Of a DNA stretch of 33,880 nt, positions 24,754 through 32,908 are shown piece by piece. Origin of the DNA: an uncultured Paraprevotella sp. (lineage in GTDB: Bacteria > Bacteroidota > Bacteroidia > Bacteroidales > Bacteroidaceae); assembly GCA_944321345.1 (NCBI GenBank), contig CALUKY010000025.1, positions 1-33,880 on the forward strand, read 5' to 3'. The translations under genes were made by a program, and so were the position numbers. Positions within the stretch are counted from its first letter, which is position 1. Every line of letters starts with the position of its first letter. The notes under the pieces are model-generated. The model was not told the DNA's origin, ran no database searches, and saw only the letters and a program-made list of their open reading frames with translations.

Positions 24754-26034
24754 ATGAAGGTATTGATGTTCGGATGGGAATTTCCTCCTCATATTCTGGG
24801 AGGATTAGGTACGGCCAGTTACGGTTTGACCAAAGGGTTGTCCATGCAGCCCGATATGCAGATTACATTTTGTATTCCGAAGCCTTGGGGCGATGAGGAT
24901 CGGAGCTTTATGAATATTATAGGTATGAATTGTGTGCCTATTGCCTGGCGTGATCCTTCCTGGGAGTATGTACAGGAGCGCATCGGCAAGTGCATGGATC
25001 CTCAGTTGTATTATGATTTGCGTAGTCATATCTATGCCGATTTCAATTATATGCATGTAAATGATCTGGGTTGCATGGAGTTTTCCGGAAGATATCCTGA
25101 TAACCTGCACGAAGAGATCAATAATTATTCTATTGTTGCCGGAGTTGTGGCGCGCCAGCAGGACTATGACATTATTCATGCGCACGACTGGCTGACTTAT
25201 CCGGCGGGTATTCATGCCAAGCAGGTCAGCGGAAAGCCATTGGTCATCCATGTGCATGCTACCGATTTTGACCGAAGCCGTGGTAATGTGAATCCTACGG
25301 TCTATAGCATTGAAAAGGATGGTATGGACCATGCTGATTGTATTATGTGTGTGAGTGAGCTGACCCGTCAGACGGTCATCAATCATTATCACCAGGATCC
25401 CAATAAGTGCTTTGCCATGCATAATGCGGTATATCCGTTGGCCGAAAACTTGCAGGCCATTGTGAACCAGCGTAAGCCTGCCTCAGAGCGTAAGGAGAAG
25501 GTGGTCACTTTCTTGGGACGTATTACGATGCAAAAGGGACCGGAATACTTTATTGAGGCTGCCCGTAAGGTTTTGGAGCGCACGCACAATGTCCGTTTCT
25601 GTTTTGCCGGAAGTGGTGATATGATGAACGCAATGATCGAGCTGGCTGCGTCTTACGGTATTGCAGACCGTTGTCATTTCCCGGGTTTTATGAAGGGACC
25701 TCAGGTATTCGAATGTTTCCGCGACAGTGATGTGTATGTCATGCCGTCGGTATCCGAGCCTTTCGGTATTTCTCCTTTGGAGGCCATGCAGAGTGGTGTG
25801 CCTTCTATTATCAGTAAGCAATCCGGTTGTGCCGAGATTCTGGACAAGTGCATCAAGATTGACTATTGGGATATTGATGCCATGGCCGATGCCATGTACT
25901 CTTTGTGTACCAATCCGGCTTTGCATCAGTATTTGCAGGAAGAGGGCAAGAAAGAGGTCGATGGCATTACCTGGGAGAAGGTCGGCGTGAAAATCCGCGC
26001 TTTATATGAGAAAACCATAGAAAAATGTAAATAA
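24754..26034 (+). CDS. Glycosyltransferase family 4 protein, probable alpha-glucan synthase
   Basis: A 426-residue GT-B fold enzyme. The N-terminal domain begins VLMFGWEFPPHILGGLGTAS (3-22), giving the glycine-rich acceptor/donor loop, and includes HAHDWLTYPAG (about 142-152) and HVHATDFDRS. The C-terminal GT4 domain has FLGRITMQKGPEYFIEAA and the donor-binding EX7E motif within SEPFGISPLEAMQSG (about 333-347). Position between a GH133 debranching enzyme and a GH57 protein points to glycogen or maltodextrin synthesis; the donor (ADP- or UDP-glucose) cannot be read from sequence. It has a perfect AGGAGG site, and the GH57 gene follows after 17 nt. Confidence 0.88.
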   Translation: MKVLMFGWEFPPHILGGLGTASYGLTKGLSMQPDMQITFCIPKPWGDEDRSFMNIIGMNCVPIAWRDPSWEYVQERIGKCMDPQLYYDLRSHIYADFNYMHVNDLGCMEFSGRYPDNLHEEINNYSIVAGVVARQQDYDIIHAHDWLTYPAGIHAKQVSGKPLVIHVHATDFDRSRGNVNPTVYSIEKDGMDHADCIMCVSELTRQTVINHYHQDPNKCFAMHNAVYPLAENLQAIVNQRKPASERKEKVVTFLGRITMQKGPEYFIEAARKVLERTHNVRFCFAGSGDMMNAMIELAASYGIADRCHFPGFMKGPQVFECFRDSDVYVMPSVSEPFGISPLEAMQSGVPSIISKQSGCAEILDKCIKIDYWDIDAMADAMYSLCTNPALHQYLQEEGKKEVDGITWEKVGVKIRALYEKTIEKCK

Positions 26035-26051
26035 TTAAATAAGGTCTATAT

Positions 26052-27422
26052 ATGAAAACCATTTGTTTGTACTTTGAGATACATCAGAATATTCATCTGA
26101 AACGTTACCGTTTCTTTGATATAGGTACCGATCATTATTATTATGATGATTACGAAAATGAGCATGCCATAACCGAAACGGCCCAGAATTCTTACATTCC
26201 GGCCCTGCAGGCATTGCTCGAGATGGCCCGCATGCATCCGGGATATTTCAAATGTGCCATTTCTCTGTCTGGAGTGGCTGTAGAACAGCTTGAGAATCAT
26301 GCGCCCGATGTTATTGAACTGTTGCAGGAACTGAATGAAACGGGTTGTGTGGAATTCCTGGCAGAGCCTTATTCTCACGGACTGTCTTCACTGACTAATG
26401 AAGAAGCTTTTAAGGAAGATGTTCAGAAACAGGCCCGTTTGATGAAGGAGATGTTTGGAAAAGAGCCGAAGGTCATCCGTAACTCCTCTTTGATTTATTC
26501 AGATGAAATCGGAGATGTTGTTGCTTCCATGGGCTTTAAGGGAATGATTACCGAAGGTGCCCGTCACATTCTGGGTTGGAAGAGTCCGCATTATCTGTAT
26601 CATTGCGCTCTGAATCCGAATCTGAAACTTTTGTTGCGCGATTACAAGCTTTCTGATGATATCGCTTTGCGTTTTGCTAATCCGCAGTGGTCGGAATATC
26701 CGTTGTTTGCCGACACTTATGTGGATTGGATTGCTTCTTTGCCGGAAAATGAAAAAGTGATCAATATCTTTATGGAATTGTGTGCTTTGGGTATGTTCCA
26801 GCCACTGTCTTCACATATTCTGGATTTCCTGAAGGCCATTCCGGCTTATGCCAAGGAAAGAGGATTGGCTTTTGCAACTCCGTCAGAGATTATTGCGGCC
26901 AATAAGTCGGTCGATGCTTTGGAGGTTCCTTATCCGATGTCCTGGACAGACGAAGAGCGCGACACTTCTTTCTGCTTGGGAAATGTGATGCAGCGTGAAG
27001 CCTTCGAGAAACTCTATAGTCTGGCCGATCGTGTACGTATGTGTCGTGACCGCCGTATCAAGCAGGATTGGGACTATCTGCAGGCCAGCAACAATTTCCG
27101 TTTCATGAATACGAAAGCATCCAGCTATGGTATGTATCGTGGTATTTATGATTCGCCTTATGATGCGTTTACCAACTATATGAATATTCTGGGTGACTTT
27201 ATGAACCGTGTCAATAATCTCTTCCCGAGCGAGATCGAGAATGAGGAGTTGAACGCCCTGTTGACCACAATCAAGAATCAGGGTGAGGAACTGCAGGTTA
27301 AGGATAAGGAAATTGCCCGTCTCAATGCCCGTCTGAAGAAACAGGAAAGTGCTTTGGCTTCAGAGGTTCAAACGGAAACAAAAGGCCGTAAGCGTAGTAC
27401 TTCGGTCAAGAAAACAAATTAA
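26052..27422 (+). CDS. GH57 family alpha-amylase-like protein with altered active site
   Basis: A 456-residue cytosolic protein of the GH57 (beta/alpha)7-barrel family. Conserved region 1 is present as HQN (11-13, usually HQP), and the region with the nucleophile is GFKGMITEGARHILGW (161-176, Glu168 candidate). The region that normally carries the acid Asp (FMDYE...G) reads FMELCALGMFQ (240-250), so Asp is replaced by Glu242 and the following acidic residue by Cys244. The surrounding fold and length look intact. The last about 65 residues are a coiled coil (ELNALLTTIKNQGEELQVKD) ending in a basic tail. It may degrade or rearrange alpha-glucans, or bind them without catalysis. Last gene of the cluster. 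Confidence 0.87.
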   Translation: MKTICLYFEIHQNIHLKRYRFFDIGTDHYYYDDYENEHAITETAQNSYIPALQALLEMARMHPGYFKCAISLSGVAVEQLENHAPDVIELLQELNETGCVEFLAEPYSHGLSSLTNEEAFKEDVQKQARLMKEMFGKEPKVIRNSSLIYSDEIGDVVASMGFKGMITEGARHILGWKSPHYLYHCALNPNLKLLLRDYKLSDDIALRFANPQWSEYPLFADTYVDWIASLPENEKVINIFMELCALGMFQPLSSHILDFLKAIPAYAKERGLAFATPSEIIAANKSVDALEVPYPMSWTDEERDTSFCLGNVMQREAFEKLYSLADRVRMCRDRRIKQDWDYLQASNNFRFMNTKASSYGMYRGIYDSPYDAFTNYMNILGDFMNRVNNLFPSEIENEELNALLTTIKNQGEELQVKDKEIARLNARLKKQESALASEVQTETKGRKRSTSVKKTN

Positions 27423-27503
27423 GTCTGAATAAAGTCATTTTGTTATTATTGTTTGTAATTTTGTTCACTAAGTTTTGGGGGACTTTATAAAAGACTGATT
27501 GGG

Positions 27504-27535
27504 AAAGGATGTGCCGTGAGGCACATCCTTTTTTT
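27504..27535 (+). terminator. Intrinsic terminator after the glucan cluster
   Basis: AGGATGTGCC (27506-27515), loop GTGA, GGCACATCCT (27520-27529), followed by T-run to 27535. It ends 12 nt before the stop codon of the convergent DUF5686 gene. Confidence 0.93.
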
Positions 27536-27546
27536 ATGGATACTCG

Positions 27547-30147
27547 TCAGAAAGACATCCGGAACAGGAAGCGTATACCCCATTTCTGGGTATCTGCTTC
27601 CAGATAATTCATACGGCGTACATATTCCACATGGAAGATCTTGAAAATATTATGTACACCGACAATCAGTTCTACATACGGCACTTTCCGGTCCATGGTT
27701 CTGGAGTTATAGGTAAAGACTCCGTTTTTGTCGAAGTTACCCGGGAAGAAGAACAGGTCCGAATCGTAACGGTTCTCTTCCAAGAACGGGTTGTTTTTAT
27801 GGCTTAGGGTACCCCAAAGCACATTACAGCCTATGAATTCGCGCCATTTCAGGCGTTTGATCAGTGGGATACGGTTCAGGATTTTTCCGTTCATATCCCA
27901 GGAGAACATCAGCGAGGCATAGCGGTCATTCAGAAACTCCATGTTGTCGATCAGGTGGAAGGTGTTGTCTTCGATGATGTACGACAGGTTGGCCGGAGGC
28001 ATGATCAACAGTGGGAAGGGCACTTTATTCCATTGTATTCCTCCCTTTACATAGAAGTCCATGCGGCCCCAGGAACGCAGCCAGAACCGTTTGTACAAGG
28101 TTGCTTCCGTAAAGTTATAGTTATATTCTCCGCCCAATACCCCTTTTAAGCCGGTGGTGTGCTCCAGTCCCAGTATCGGGGCGTCCTGATTGCTCTGCAG
28201 GCGTCTTTGTTTCGAGTTGATCCAGGTTGCTCCCGGCTGATAAGTGATTCCAACGGTTGCGTCAGTCGTAATCAGTTCTTTCTTAAGATTGCCGGGCAAT
28301 CCGTCCGGAGTGTCCTGTCCGTTCAGCCGTTGATAGAACAGGGCACCTGTCGGTTCATTGCTTTCCCGTTTCATTCGGATATTGAAGCGCAGGCCGTTTT
28401 CCCATTCCTTGTCATAATTCAGGACAAAACGTTCATAATACTGCATGTGGTCTACAGTGGTCCATTTGAACGAGATGAACACATTGTCCTTGTCGGTCGG
28501 CAGGAACTTGTCGCTGGGCGACATCACATCGCGTGCGTAGGAGAACGTCAGATTGTGCACCGGAAACTCCCGGGGCAAATAGTCCTTTTTGTTGAACGAA
28601 TAAGTCAGTTCGCCCATACCTTTCCAGCGTTGGTCTCCGAATCCGTAGGCCACATATCCCTTTCCGAAAAGATGAGGATGCAGGTTGGCGGTGGTCTGTG
28701 CGCTGGCTCTCAGGCGCAATCCTTCTACAAAGTTATGCGTAATGATGGTGTTGATGGGTCCGATATCTACCGGACTCGGCTTTTCCGGGTCTTTGCTTAC
28801 CTCTACATGGTTTTCGATAAAGGCTTTGGCAACGAACAGCACGAAATTGAATCCTTTGATACTTTCCAGCTTTTTGATAAAGTCGTTCATTTTACCTTCG
28901 GATGAGGTCAGTTCTTCCGGTCGGTTTTCTTTCCAGAAGTCTTCATTCCGCATCATGGCACTGGGGTCTGTCTTTTGTTTTCCCTTAAATTTGAACAGCT
29001 TTTCCGGAATCGGATCAAAGGCATAGTCATTGTATCGTGTGGTTCGTTCTACCTGGAATTTCTGCAGGGATTTAACCACAACCAGCTGTACGATCATCTT
29101 GTCTTCGGTCAGTACATATTCTCCCGTGGGCAGTTGTTCGTATTCCTGCATGATGTTCATGTGTTCCACGAAGTTTACGTCCGACCGTTGTGGTATTCCC
29201 ATTTCCACGCGTTTCACCTGCCACGAAGAGTCGGCCAGAATGTACAGGGTTCCCGAGAATCCGAAGTCCTGCGGATTGTTGGGAGTGAAATCCACCTTGA
29301 TGCACTTTTGTCCGCTCACGTTTACCGTGTCTCCCAGATAATAGCGGTAGAAGCGTATGGCCGAGGTGCTGGATATCGGACTGATAAAAGGAAACTGCAG
29401 CAGTCTGATTTCATTGTCATAGATATTTACATCCGTAAAGCAGTCCTTGATCAGCGTATTCACAACCTCACCGGTATTGAACAGTTCGTTGATACCGTTC
29501 GAACGGAGTCCGGTAATGATTTCCTTTTCCTTTTGGGGCGACTTGCTGTAGATGTGCTGCGATACGGTTTCGTTCACCGTCAGAGGCAGGATCAGCTTGC
29601 CGGTTTCGGGGCATACCTCTACATGGTCTTTCAGGAAAGGCATTCTTTTGAACTCTCCTTCTTCGAAAACCTTTTCGGTCACTTCATTCAGTCCGAAAGT
29701 CAGTTTCTGGTATTTCTGGTAACTGAAATAGTCTTTTTCGTGCAAGTCGGTTTTCTGTTTGGCCTCGATTACTTTTTTCATCAGTTCTACGGCTGGATTG
29801 TTTTTCCGGCTGTAGCGGCTTCGTTTTTCCGTGATCTCCACTTCCTGGATATCCTTTGCCTTGCTGCTCAGGCGCACATGGAGCGTTCCGGCACGTTCTA
29901 TCTTGAAGGTTTGTGGTTCGTATCCCATCATCGACACGCACAGGGTTTTTCCTTTGCGGTAAGGCATATTGTATTTTCCGTCCGCATCGCTGTGCGTTCC
30001 CGCAGTCTTCTGGTCCTCATAGTACACCTGGACCCATCCCAGCGGTTCTCCGGTTTCTTTGTCCGTTATCGTACCGGTCACCCTTTGTGCATAGGTCGGC
30101 ATGCCCAAAAGCAGGAGAAGAAATAATAGAAAATATGTTTTTTGCAT
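27547..30147 (-). CDS. DUF5686 outer-membrane protein with carboxypeptidase-regulatory-like domain
   Basis: An 866-residue exported protein counted from the ATG at 30145-30147. The signal peptide is residues 1-20 (KTYFLLFLLLLLGMPTYA). A CarboxypepD_reg-like beta-sandwich follows (about 22-105; RVTGTITDKETGEPLGWVQV), as in many SusC/TonB-dependent proteins. The remainder fits DUF5686, a Bacteroidetes family whose C-terminal part resembles an outer-membrane beta-barrel; the chain ends FRMSF with a terminal aromatic residue, the usual barrel-insertion signal. There is no plug domain or TonB box that I can see. Function unknown. A start 12 codons upstream is possible but would remove the signal peptide from the N-terminus. 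Confidence 0.85.
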   Translation of the reverse strand: MQKTYFLLFLLLLLGMPTYAQRVTGTITDKETGEPLGWVQVYYEDQKTAGTHSDADGKYNMPYRKGKTLCVSMMGYEPQTFKIERAGTLHVRLSSKAKDIQEVEITEKRSRYSRKNNPAVELMKKVIEAKQKTDLHEKDYFSYQKYQKLTFGLNEVTEKVFEEGEFKRMPFLKDHVEVCPETGKLILPLTVNETVSQHIYSKSPQKEKEIITGLRSNGINELFNTGEVVNTLIKDCFTDVNIYDNEIRLLQFPFISPISSTSAIRFYRYYLGDTVNVSGQKCIKVDFTPNNPQDFGFSGTLYILADSSWQVKRVEMGIPQRSDVNFVEHMNIMQEYEQLPTGEYVLTEDKMIVQLVVVKSLQKFQVERTTRYNDYAFDPIPEKLFKFKGKQKTDPSAMMRNEDFWKENRPEELTSSEGKMNDFIKKLESIKGFNFVLFVAKAFIENHVEVSKDPEKPSPVDIGPINTIITHNFVEGLRLRASAQTTANLHPHLFGKGYVAYGFGDQRWKGMGELTYSFNKKDYLPREFPVHNLTFSYARDVMSPSDKFLPTDKDNVFISFKWTTVDHMQYYERFVLNYDKEWENGLRFNIRMKRESNEPTGALFYQRLNGQDTPDGLPGNLKKELITTDATVGITYQPGATWINSKQRRLQSNQDAPILGLEHTTGLKGVLGGEYNYNFTEATLYKRFWLRSWGRMDFYVKGGIQWNKVPFPLLIMPPANLSYIIEDNTFHLIDNMEFLNDRYASLMFSWDMNGKILNRIPLIKRLKWREFIGCNVLWGTLSHKNNPFLEENRYDSDLFFFPGNFDKNGVFTYNSRTMDRKVPYVELIVGVHNIFKIFHVEYVRRMNYLEADTQKWGIRFLFRMSF

Positions 30148-30168
30148 TTTAGTCTGTTTAGAAGAGTA

Positions 30169-30176
30169 CAAAAATA
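30169..30176 (-). promoter_or_regulatory. Candidate -7 element of the DUF5686 gene
   Basis: Minus strand TATTTTTG, 21 nt before the ATG; no TTTG at the right distance upstream. Confidence 0.4.
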
Positions 30177-30371
30177 CTATCAAATCTCCAAATGCGTGGA
30201 AAATTACCTCTTATATTATAGATTAATATCTTTGTTTAGCAGAAAATGTGAGTTTTTGCGGCCGGTGTACCGTACTGGCGGTTGCGTGTGGGAGTGTTTC
30301 GGTGAGTATATTTTTTTGATCCCGTTTGTTTGTGAATAAAAAATAACATCTGTTTTGGTGATCGTTTCGGA

Positions 30372-30399
30372 TTTATCCGTAATTTTGTTAACGGATAAA
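30372..30399 (+). promoter_or_regulatory. Promoter -7 box inside a perfect inverted repeat
   Basis: TTTATCCG (30372-30379) and CGGATAAA (30392-30399) flank 12 nt containing TAATTTTG (30380-30387), the -7 element of the TerB/DnaJ gene. The repeat could be an operator or a start-site hairpin. The intergenic region 30184-30371 holds nothing else I can support. Confidence 0.55.
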
Positions 30400-30440
30400 G
30401 TTTAGTGAAAAAAGAGTTTTACGTATTAATTGACAAAACC

Positions 30441-31214
30441 ATGGGTTTAGGTAAATGGATCGGAGGAGCGATGGGATATGTCGCATTGGGTCCTCTGGGA
30501 GCTTTGGCCGGCTTCTTTATCGGCCGTCTTTTTGACCGCGCTTCGGAAGAAGAGGCGGCCAATCCCGCTGCTGCGCAGGGTACCGCTGCTGAGGGGCAGC
30601 GCAATAGTTTTCTTTTTTCTCTGTTGGTTATGGCGTCCTATGTCATTCGGGCCGACCAGAGAATCATGCACAGCGAGATGGAGTTTGTCCGTCGTTTTCT
30701 GCGCACCCGTTTTGGCGAGGGCGCTGTGGTCGAGGGAGAGCAGATTCTGCTGCACCTGTTTGATGAGGCCAAGAAAATGGATGCTGCCGTTCCCGGCGGT
30801 TATAAGAATACCATTATGGATTGCGGGGCCCAGATAGCCCAGAATATGAGTTACGAACAGCGTTTGCAGCTGTTGAGCTTCCTGGTGCAGCTGGCCCAGA
30901 GCGACGGTCATATCTGTTCCGACGAGATTTTGTCTCTGCGTGATATTGCTCTGGCGATGCAGCTTTCCGCCCGGGAACTAGATTCTCTGCTGCATCTTCG
31001 TGGTGATTCTCTCGAAGAGGCTTATCAGGTACTTGAGATCTCTCCGTCGGCTACCGACGAGGAAGTCAAGGCAGCCTATCGCCGTATGGCCTTGAAGCAT
31101 CATCCCGACCGTGTAGCGGCTTTGGGCGAGGATGTGCGCCGTGCCGCCGAAGAAAAGTTTCAGCAGATCAACAATGCCAAGGAACGTATTTATAAGGCCC
31201 GCGGTTTGCGCTAA
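30441..31214 (+). CDS. TerB/DnaJ (DjlA-like) co-chaperone
   Basis: A 257-residue protein. Residues 1-30 form a glycine-rich hydrophobic segment (GYVALGPLGALAGFFIG) that may insert in or associate with the membrane, as in DjlA. A TerB-like helical domain follows (about 56-185, with the acidic LAQSDGHICSDE at 151-162), then a C-terminal J domain (about 193-257; YRRMALKHHPDR with HPD at 221-223) that would stimulate DnaK. The ATG at 30441 gives the usual MGLGKWIGG start; a GTG at 30405 would add 12 residues. The promoter lies at 30380. It is convergent with the DUF4270 gene across a two-way terminator. Confidence 0.88.
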   Translation: MGLGKWIGGAMGYVALGPLGALAGFFIGRLFDRASEEEAANPAAAQGTAAEGQRNSFLFSLLVMASYVIRADQRIMHSEMEFVRRFLRTRFGEGAVVEGEQILLHLFDEAKKMDAAVPGGYKNTIMDCGAQIAQNMSYEQRLQLLSFLVQLAQSDGHICSDEILSLRDIALAMQLSARELDSLLHLRGDSLEEAYQVLEISPSATDEEVKAAYRRMALKHHPDRVAALGEDVRRAAEEKFQQINNAKERIYKARGLR

Positions 31215-31300
31215 GCCGGATGGTTTCCTTTTTAAAAAGTATGTGCCAAAACTGAAATGATGACTACTCCTTAAGTTACAGATTGCAACTATAACCCTAA

Positions 31301-31350
31301 AAAGGGCCGTATCAGACTCTGTGTTGAGTAATGATACGGCCCTTTCTTTA
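31301..31350. terminator. Bidirectional terminator between convergent genes
   Basis: A 14-bp perfect stem (31301-31314 with 31332-31345), with an inner ACTC/GAGT stem (31316-31319 with 31326-31329). The plus strand is followed by TTTCTTT; the minus strand is followed by TTTTAGGG. It serves the TerB/DnaJ and DUF4270 genes. I see nothing else in 31215-31449. Confidence 0.88.
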
Positions 31351-31449
31351 GTTTATTAAGGTACTCAAATTTTAAATTATAAATTTATATTTTCAAAAAA
31401 TGAATTTACGCCCTCTTTCAGATCTGTATCCAGACCGTTCTTTCTTATA

Positions 31450-32883
31450 TTATTTGGAGAACTTGCTGTAGATCACATTGATCGAGATCGGCTGGTTTTC
31501 ACCGACCAGTCGCATGCTGTTCAGTTTCATATCCAGCAACAGGCGGGCTGATGAGCTGCTGCTACTGCTTTGACTGTTTGAGGTGGTTACCGGTATCAGT
31601 ATCGCCTTGTTCCAGTCCGGGTTTTTCCGTTCCCATTCCGCTTCTGTGAGTCCGGTTTCTTTCATGCCGGCATATTTTTCCTGCTGGCAGTATGAAATCA
31701 GCCGTGCAATGTTGGAATATACATACTGGTTCACGTTGAAACTGGTGGTATACGACGTGATATTGTCAGCAGTCTTCCGGTTCTCAAAGAAAGAGTTCAT
31801 GTCCTTTTTGCGCACCAGCAGTAATGTTTGCGGTATTCCCAGGGCATAATGGCTGGTGTTGAAGTCATTGTAGCGGTTCAGGGTGAGTTTTACGTTGCTC
31901 ACGCTGTCCTGTTCATGCTGTCTGTAAATCTCGTTGATCGGCAGTTCCAGCTGCGTGTACAGTCCCACTGGTGTTTTGATATACGTATGCGAAGAGTTCA
32001 GCGAAGCTTGCAGCAGATCCTTTGTTCCGTCTACGTCCATGTGGTTGCTCTGGATTACCTCGCCGGTAGCGGCAAAGCGGGTCACACCGGCCAGAATCGT
32101 ATCTTTTTGTGTGGTTTCGCTTTTTCCGGTATACGAGAAATATATATCCATGGCGCTGACATCCAGATAGAGCATGGTACCGTCACCCTGTGTCAGGTTG
32201 AAGTAGAATCCCGGGCATACATGATGGATAAACTCATAAGAGTTTTTGAAATACTCCGGATGCTCGTAATACTTGTTCAGGATGAACGAACCGTATTCCG
32301 CAGGCAGTTTTACCTGAATGTTCGGATAGTAATTGCTTCCGTTGAGTGTTCCCTCGTCTTCGGTATAGTCTCTTGCGGTGAATACCTTTTGGGCAATAGG
32401 TTCCGGCCGTTGGGCATTGATGAACTGGCTCAGGTCCAGATTGGTGTAATATTTTTTGCCTTCTTCAATCACATTCAGGGTATCCAGTTCATACACATTC
32501 ATTTTCATGACATTGGTCGAATCCCCGTAGAAGTCATTGAAGTAGAGTCTTACCACGATCGAGTCGGCCACCACCTTTCCCTCGCTGTCTTTGAGCATGG
32601 TGCTTTTTGCCGGCAGCTTATAGTTTTCCATCGTGTGGAACTGGGTCAGGAAGTCCGCTTTGATTCGTGTTTTTGTTTCCGGGTCTGTCACCTGTCCCAG
32701 ATAGCAGGTACCGTTTACCGCCGGAATGGAATCTACCTGGATGGTGGTTGTTTTCATTTGGATCTGGGTATAGGATGAAGTGATCTGATCGCTGTCATCA
32801 AGAATACCCAGGGTGCCGGTATTGTCATCGCAGGCTCCAAGAATTGCGGAAGCCAGGATAAATCCTAAAAATTTGGCTTTCAT
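31450..32883 (-). CDS. DUF4270 family lipoprotein
   Basis: A 477-residue predicted lipoprotein counted from the ATG at 32881-32883. The signal has the lipobox LGAC with acceptor Cys18, followed by Asp-Asp-Asn; acidic residues just after the lipidated Cys are associated with surface export in Bacteroidetes, so surface exposure is possible. The mature part is beta-rich and fits DUF4270 (opening GTLGILDDSDQITSSYTQI; Phe/Tyr-rich strands such as VNQYVYSNIARL). A run of seven serines lies near the C-terminus. It follows the GT5-like gene after 25 nt on the same strand and is likely co-transcribed with it. No activity is known to me. Confidence 0.82.
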   Translation of the reverse strand: MKAKFLGFILASAILGACDDNTGTLGILDDSDQITSSYTQIQMKTTTIQVDSIPAVNGTCYLGQVTDPETKTRIKADFLTQFHTMENYKLPAKSTMLKDSEGKVVADSIVVRLYFNDFYGDSTNVMKMNVYELDTLNVIEEGKKYYTNLDLSQFINAQRPEPIAQKVFTARDYTEDEGTLNGSNYYPNIQVKLPAEYGSFILNKYYEHPEYFKNSYEFIHHVCPGFYFNLTQGDGTMLYLDVSAMDIYFSYTGKSETTQKDTILAGVTRFAATGEVIQSNHMDVDGTKDLLQASLNSSHTYIKTPVGLYTQLELPINEIYRQHEQDSVSNVKLTLNRYNDFNTSHYALGIPQTLLLVRKKDMNSFFENRKTADNITSYTTSFNVNQYVYSNIARLISYCQQEKYAGMKETGLTEAEWERKNPDWNKAILIPVTTSNSQSSSSSSSARLLLDMKLNSMRLVGENQPISINVIYSKFSK

Positions 32884-32908
32884 ATTCAGAAGAATTGTGC
32901 ATTGCTGT

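Noticed and set aside
28975-30126. Open frame of 383 codons on the plus strand opposite the DUF5686 gene
   Set aside because: Phe/Val/His-rich low-information translation without a family resemblance. The minus-strand gene has a signal peptide, a known domain and a proper barrel end.
30240-30330. Short hairpin ACCG-TACTGG-CGGT and nearby T-run as a small RNA terminator
   Set aside because: The stem is only 4 bp and the T-run is about 40 nt away, with no clear promoter of full consensus upstream.
31828-32778. Open frame of 316 codons on the plus strand opposite the DUF4270 gene
   Set aside because: Shadow of a lipoprotein gene with clear lipobox; no start signals of its own.
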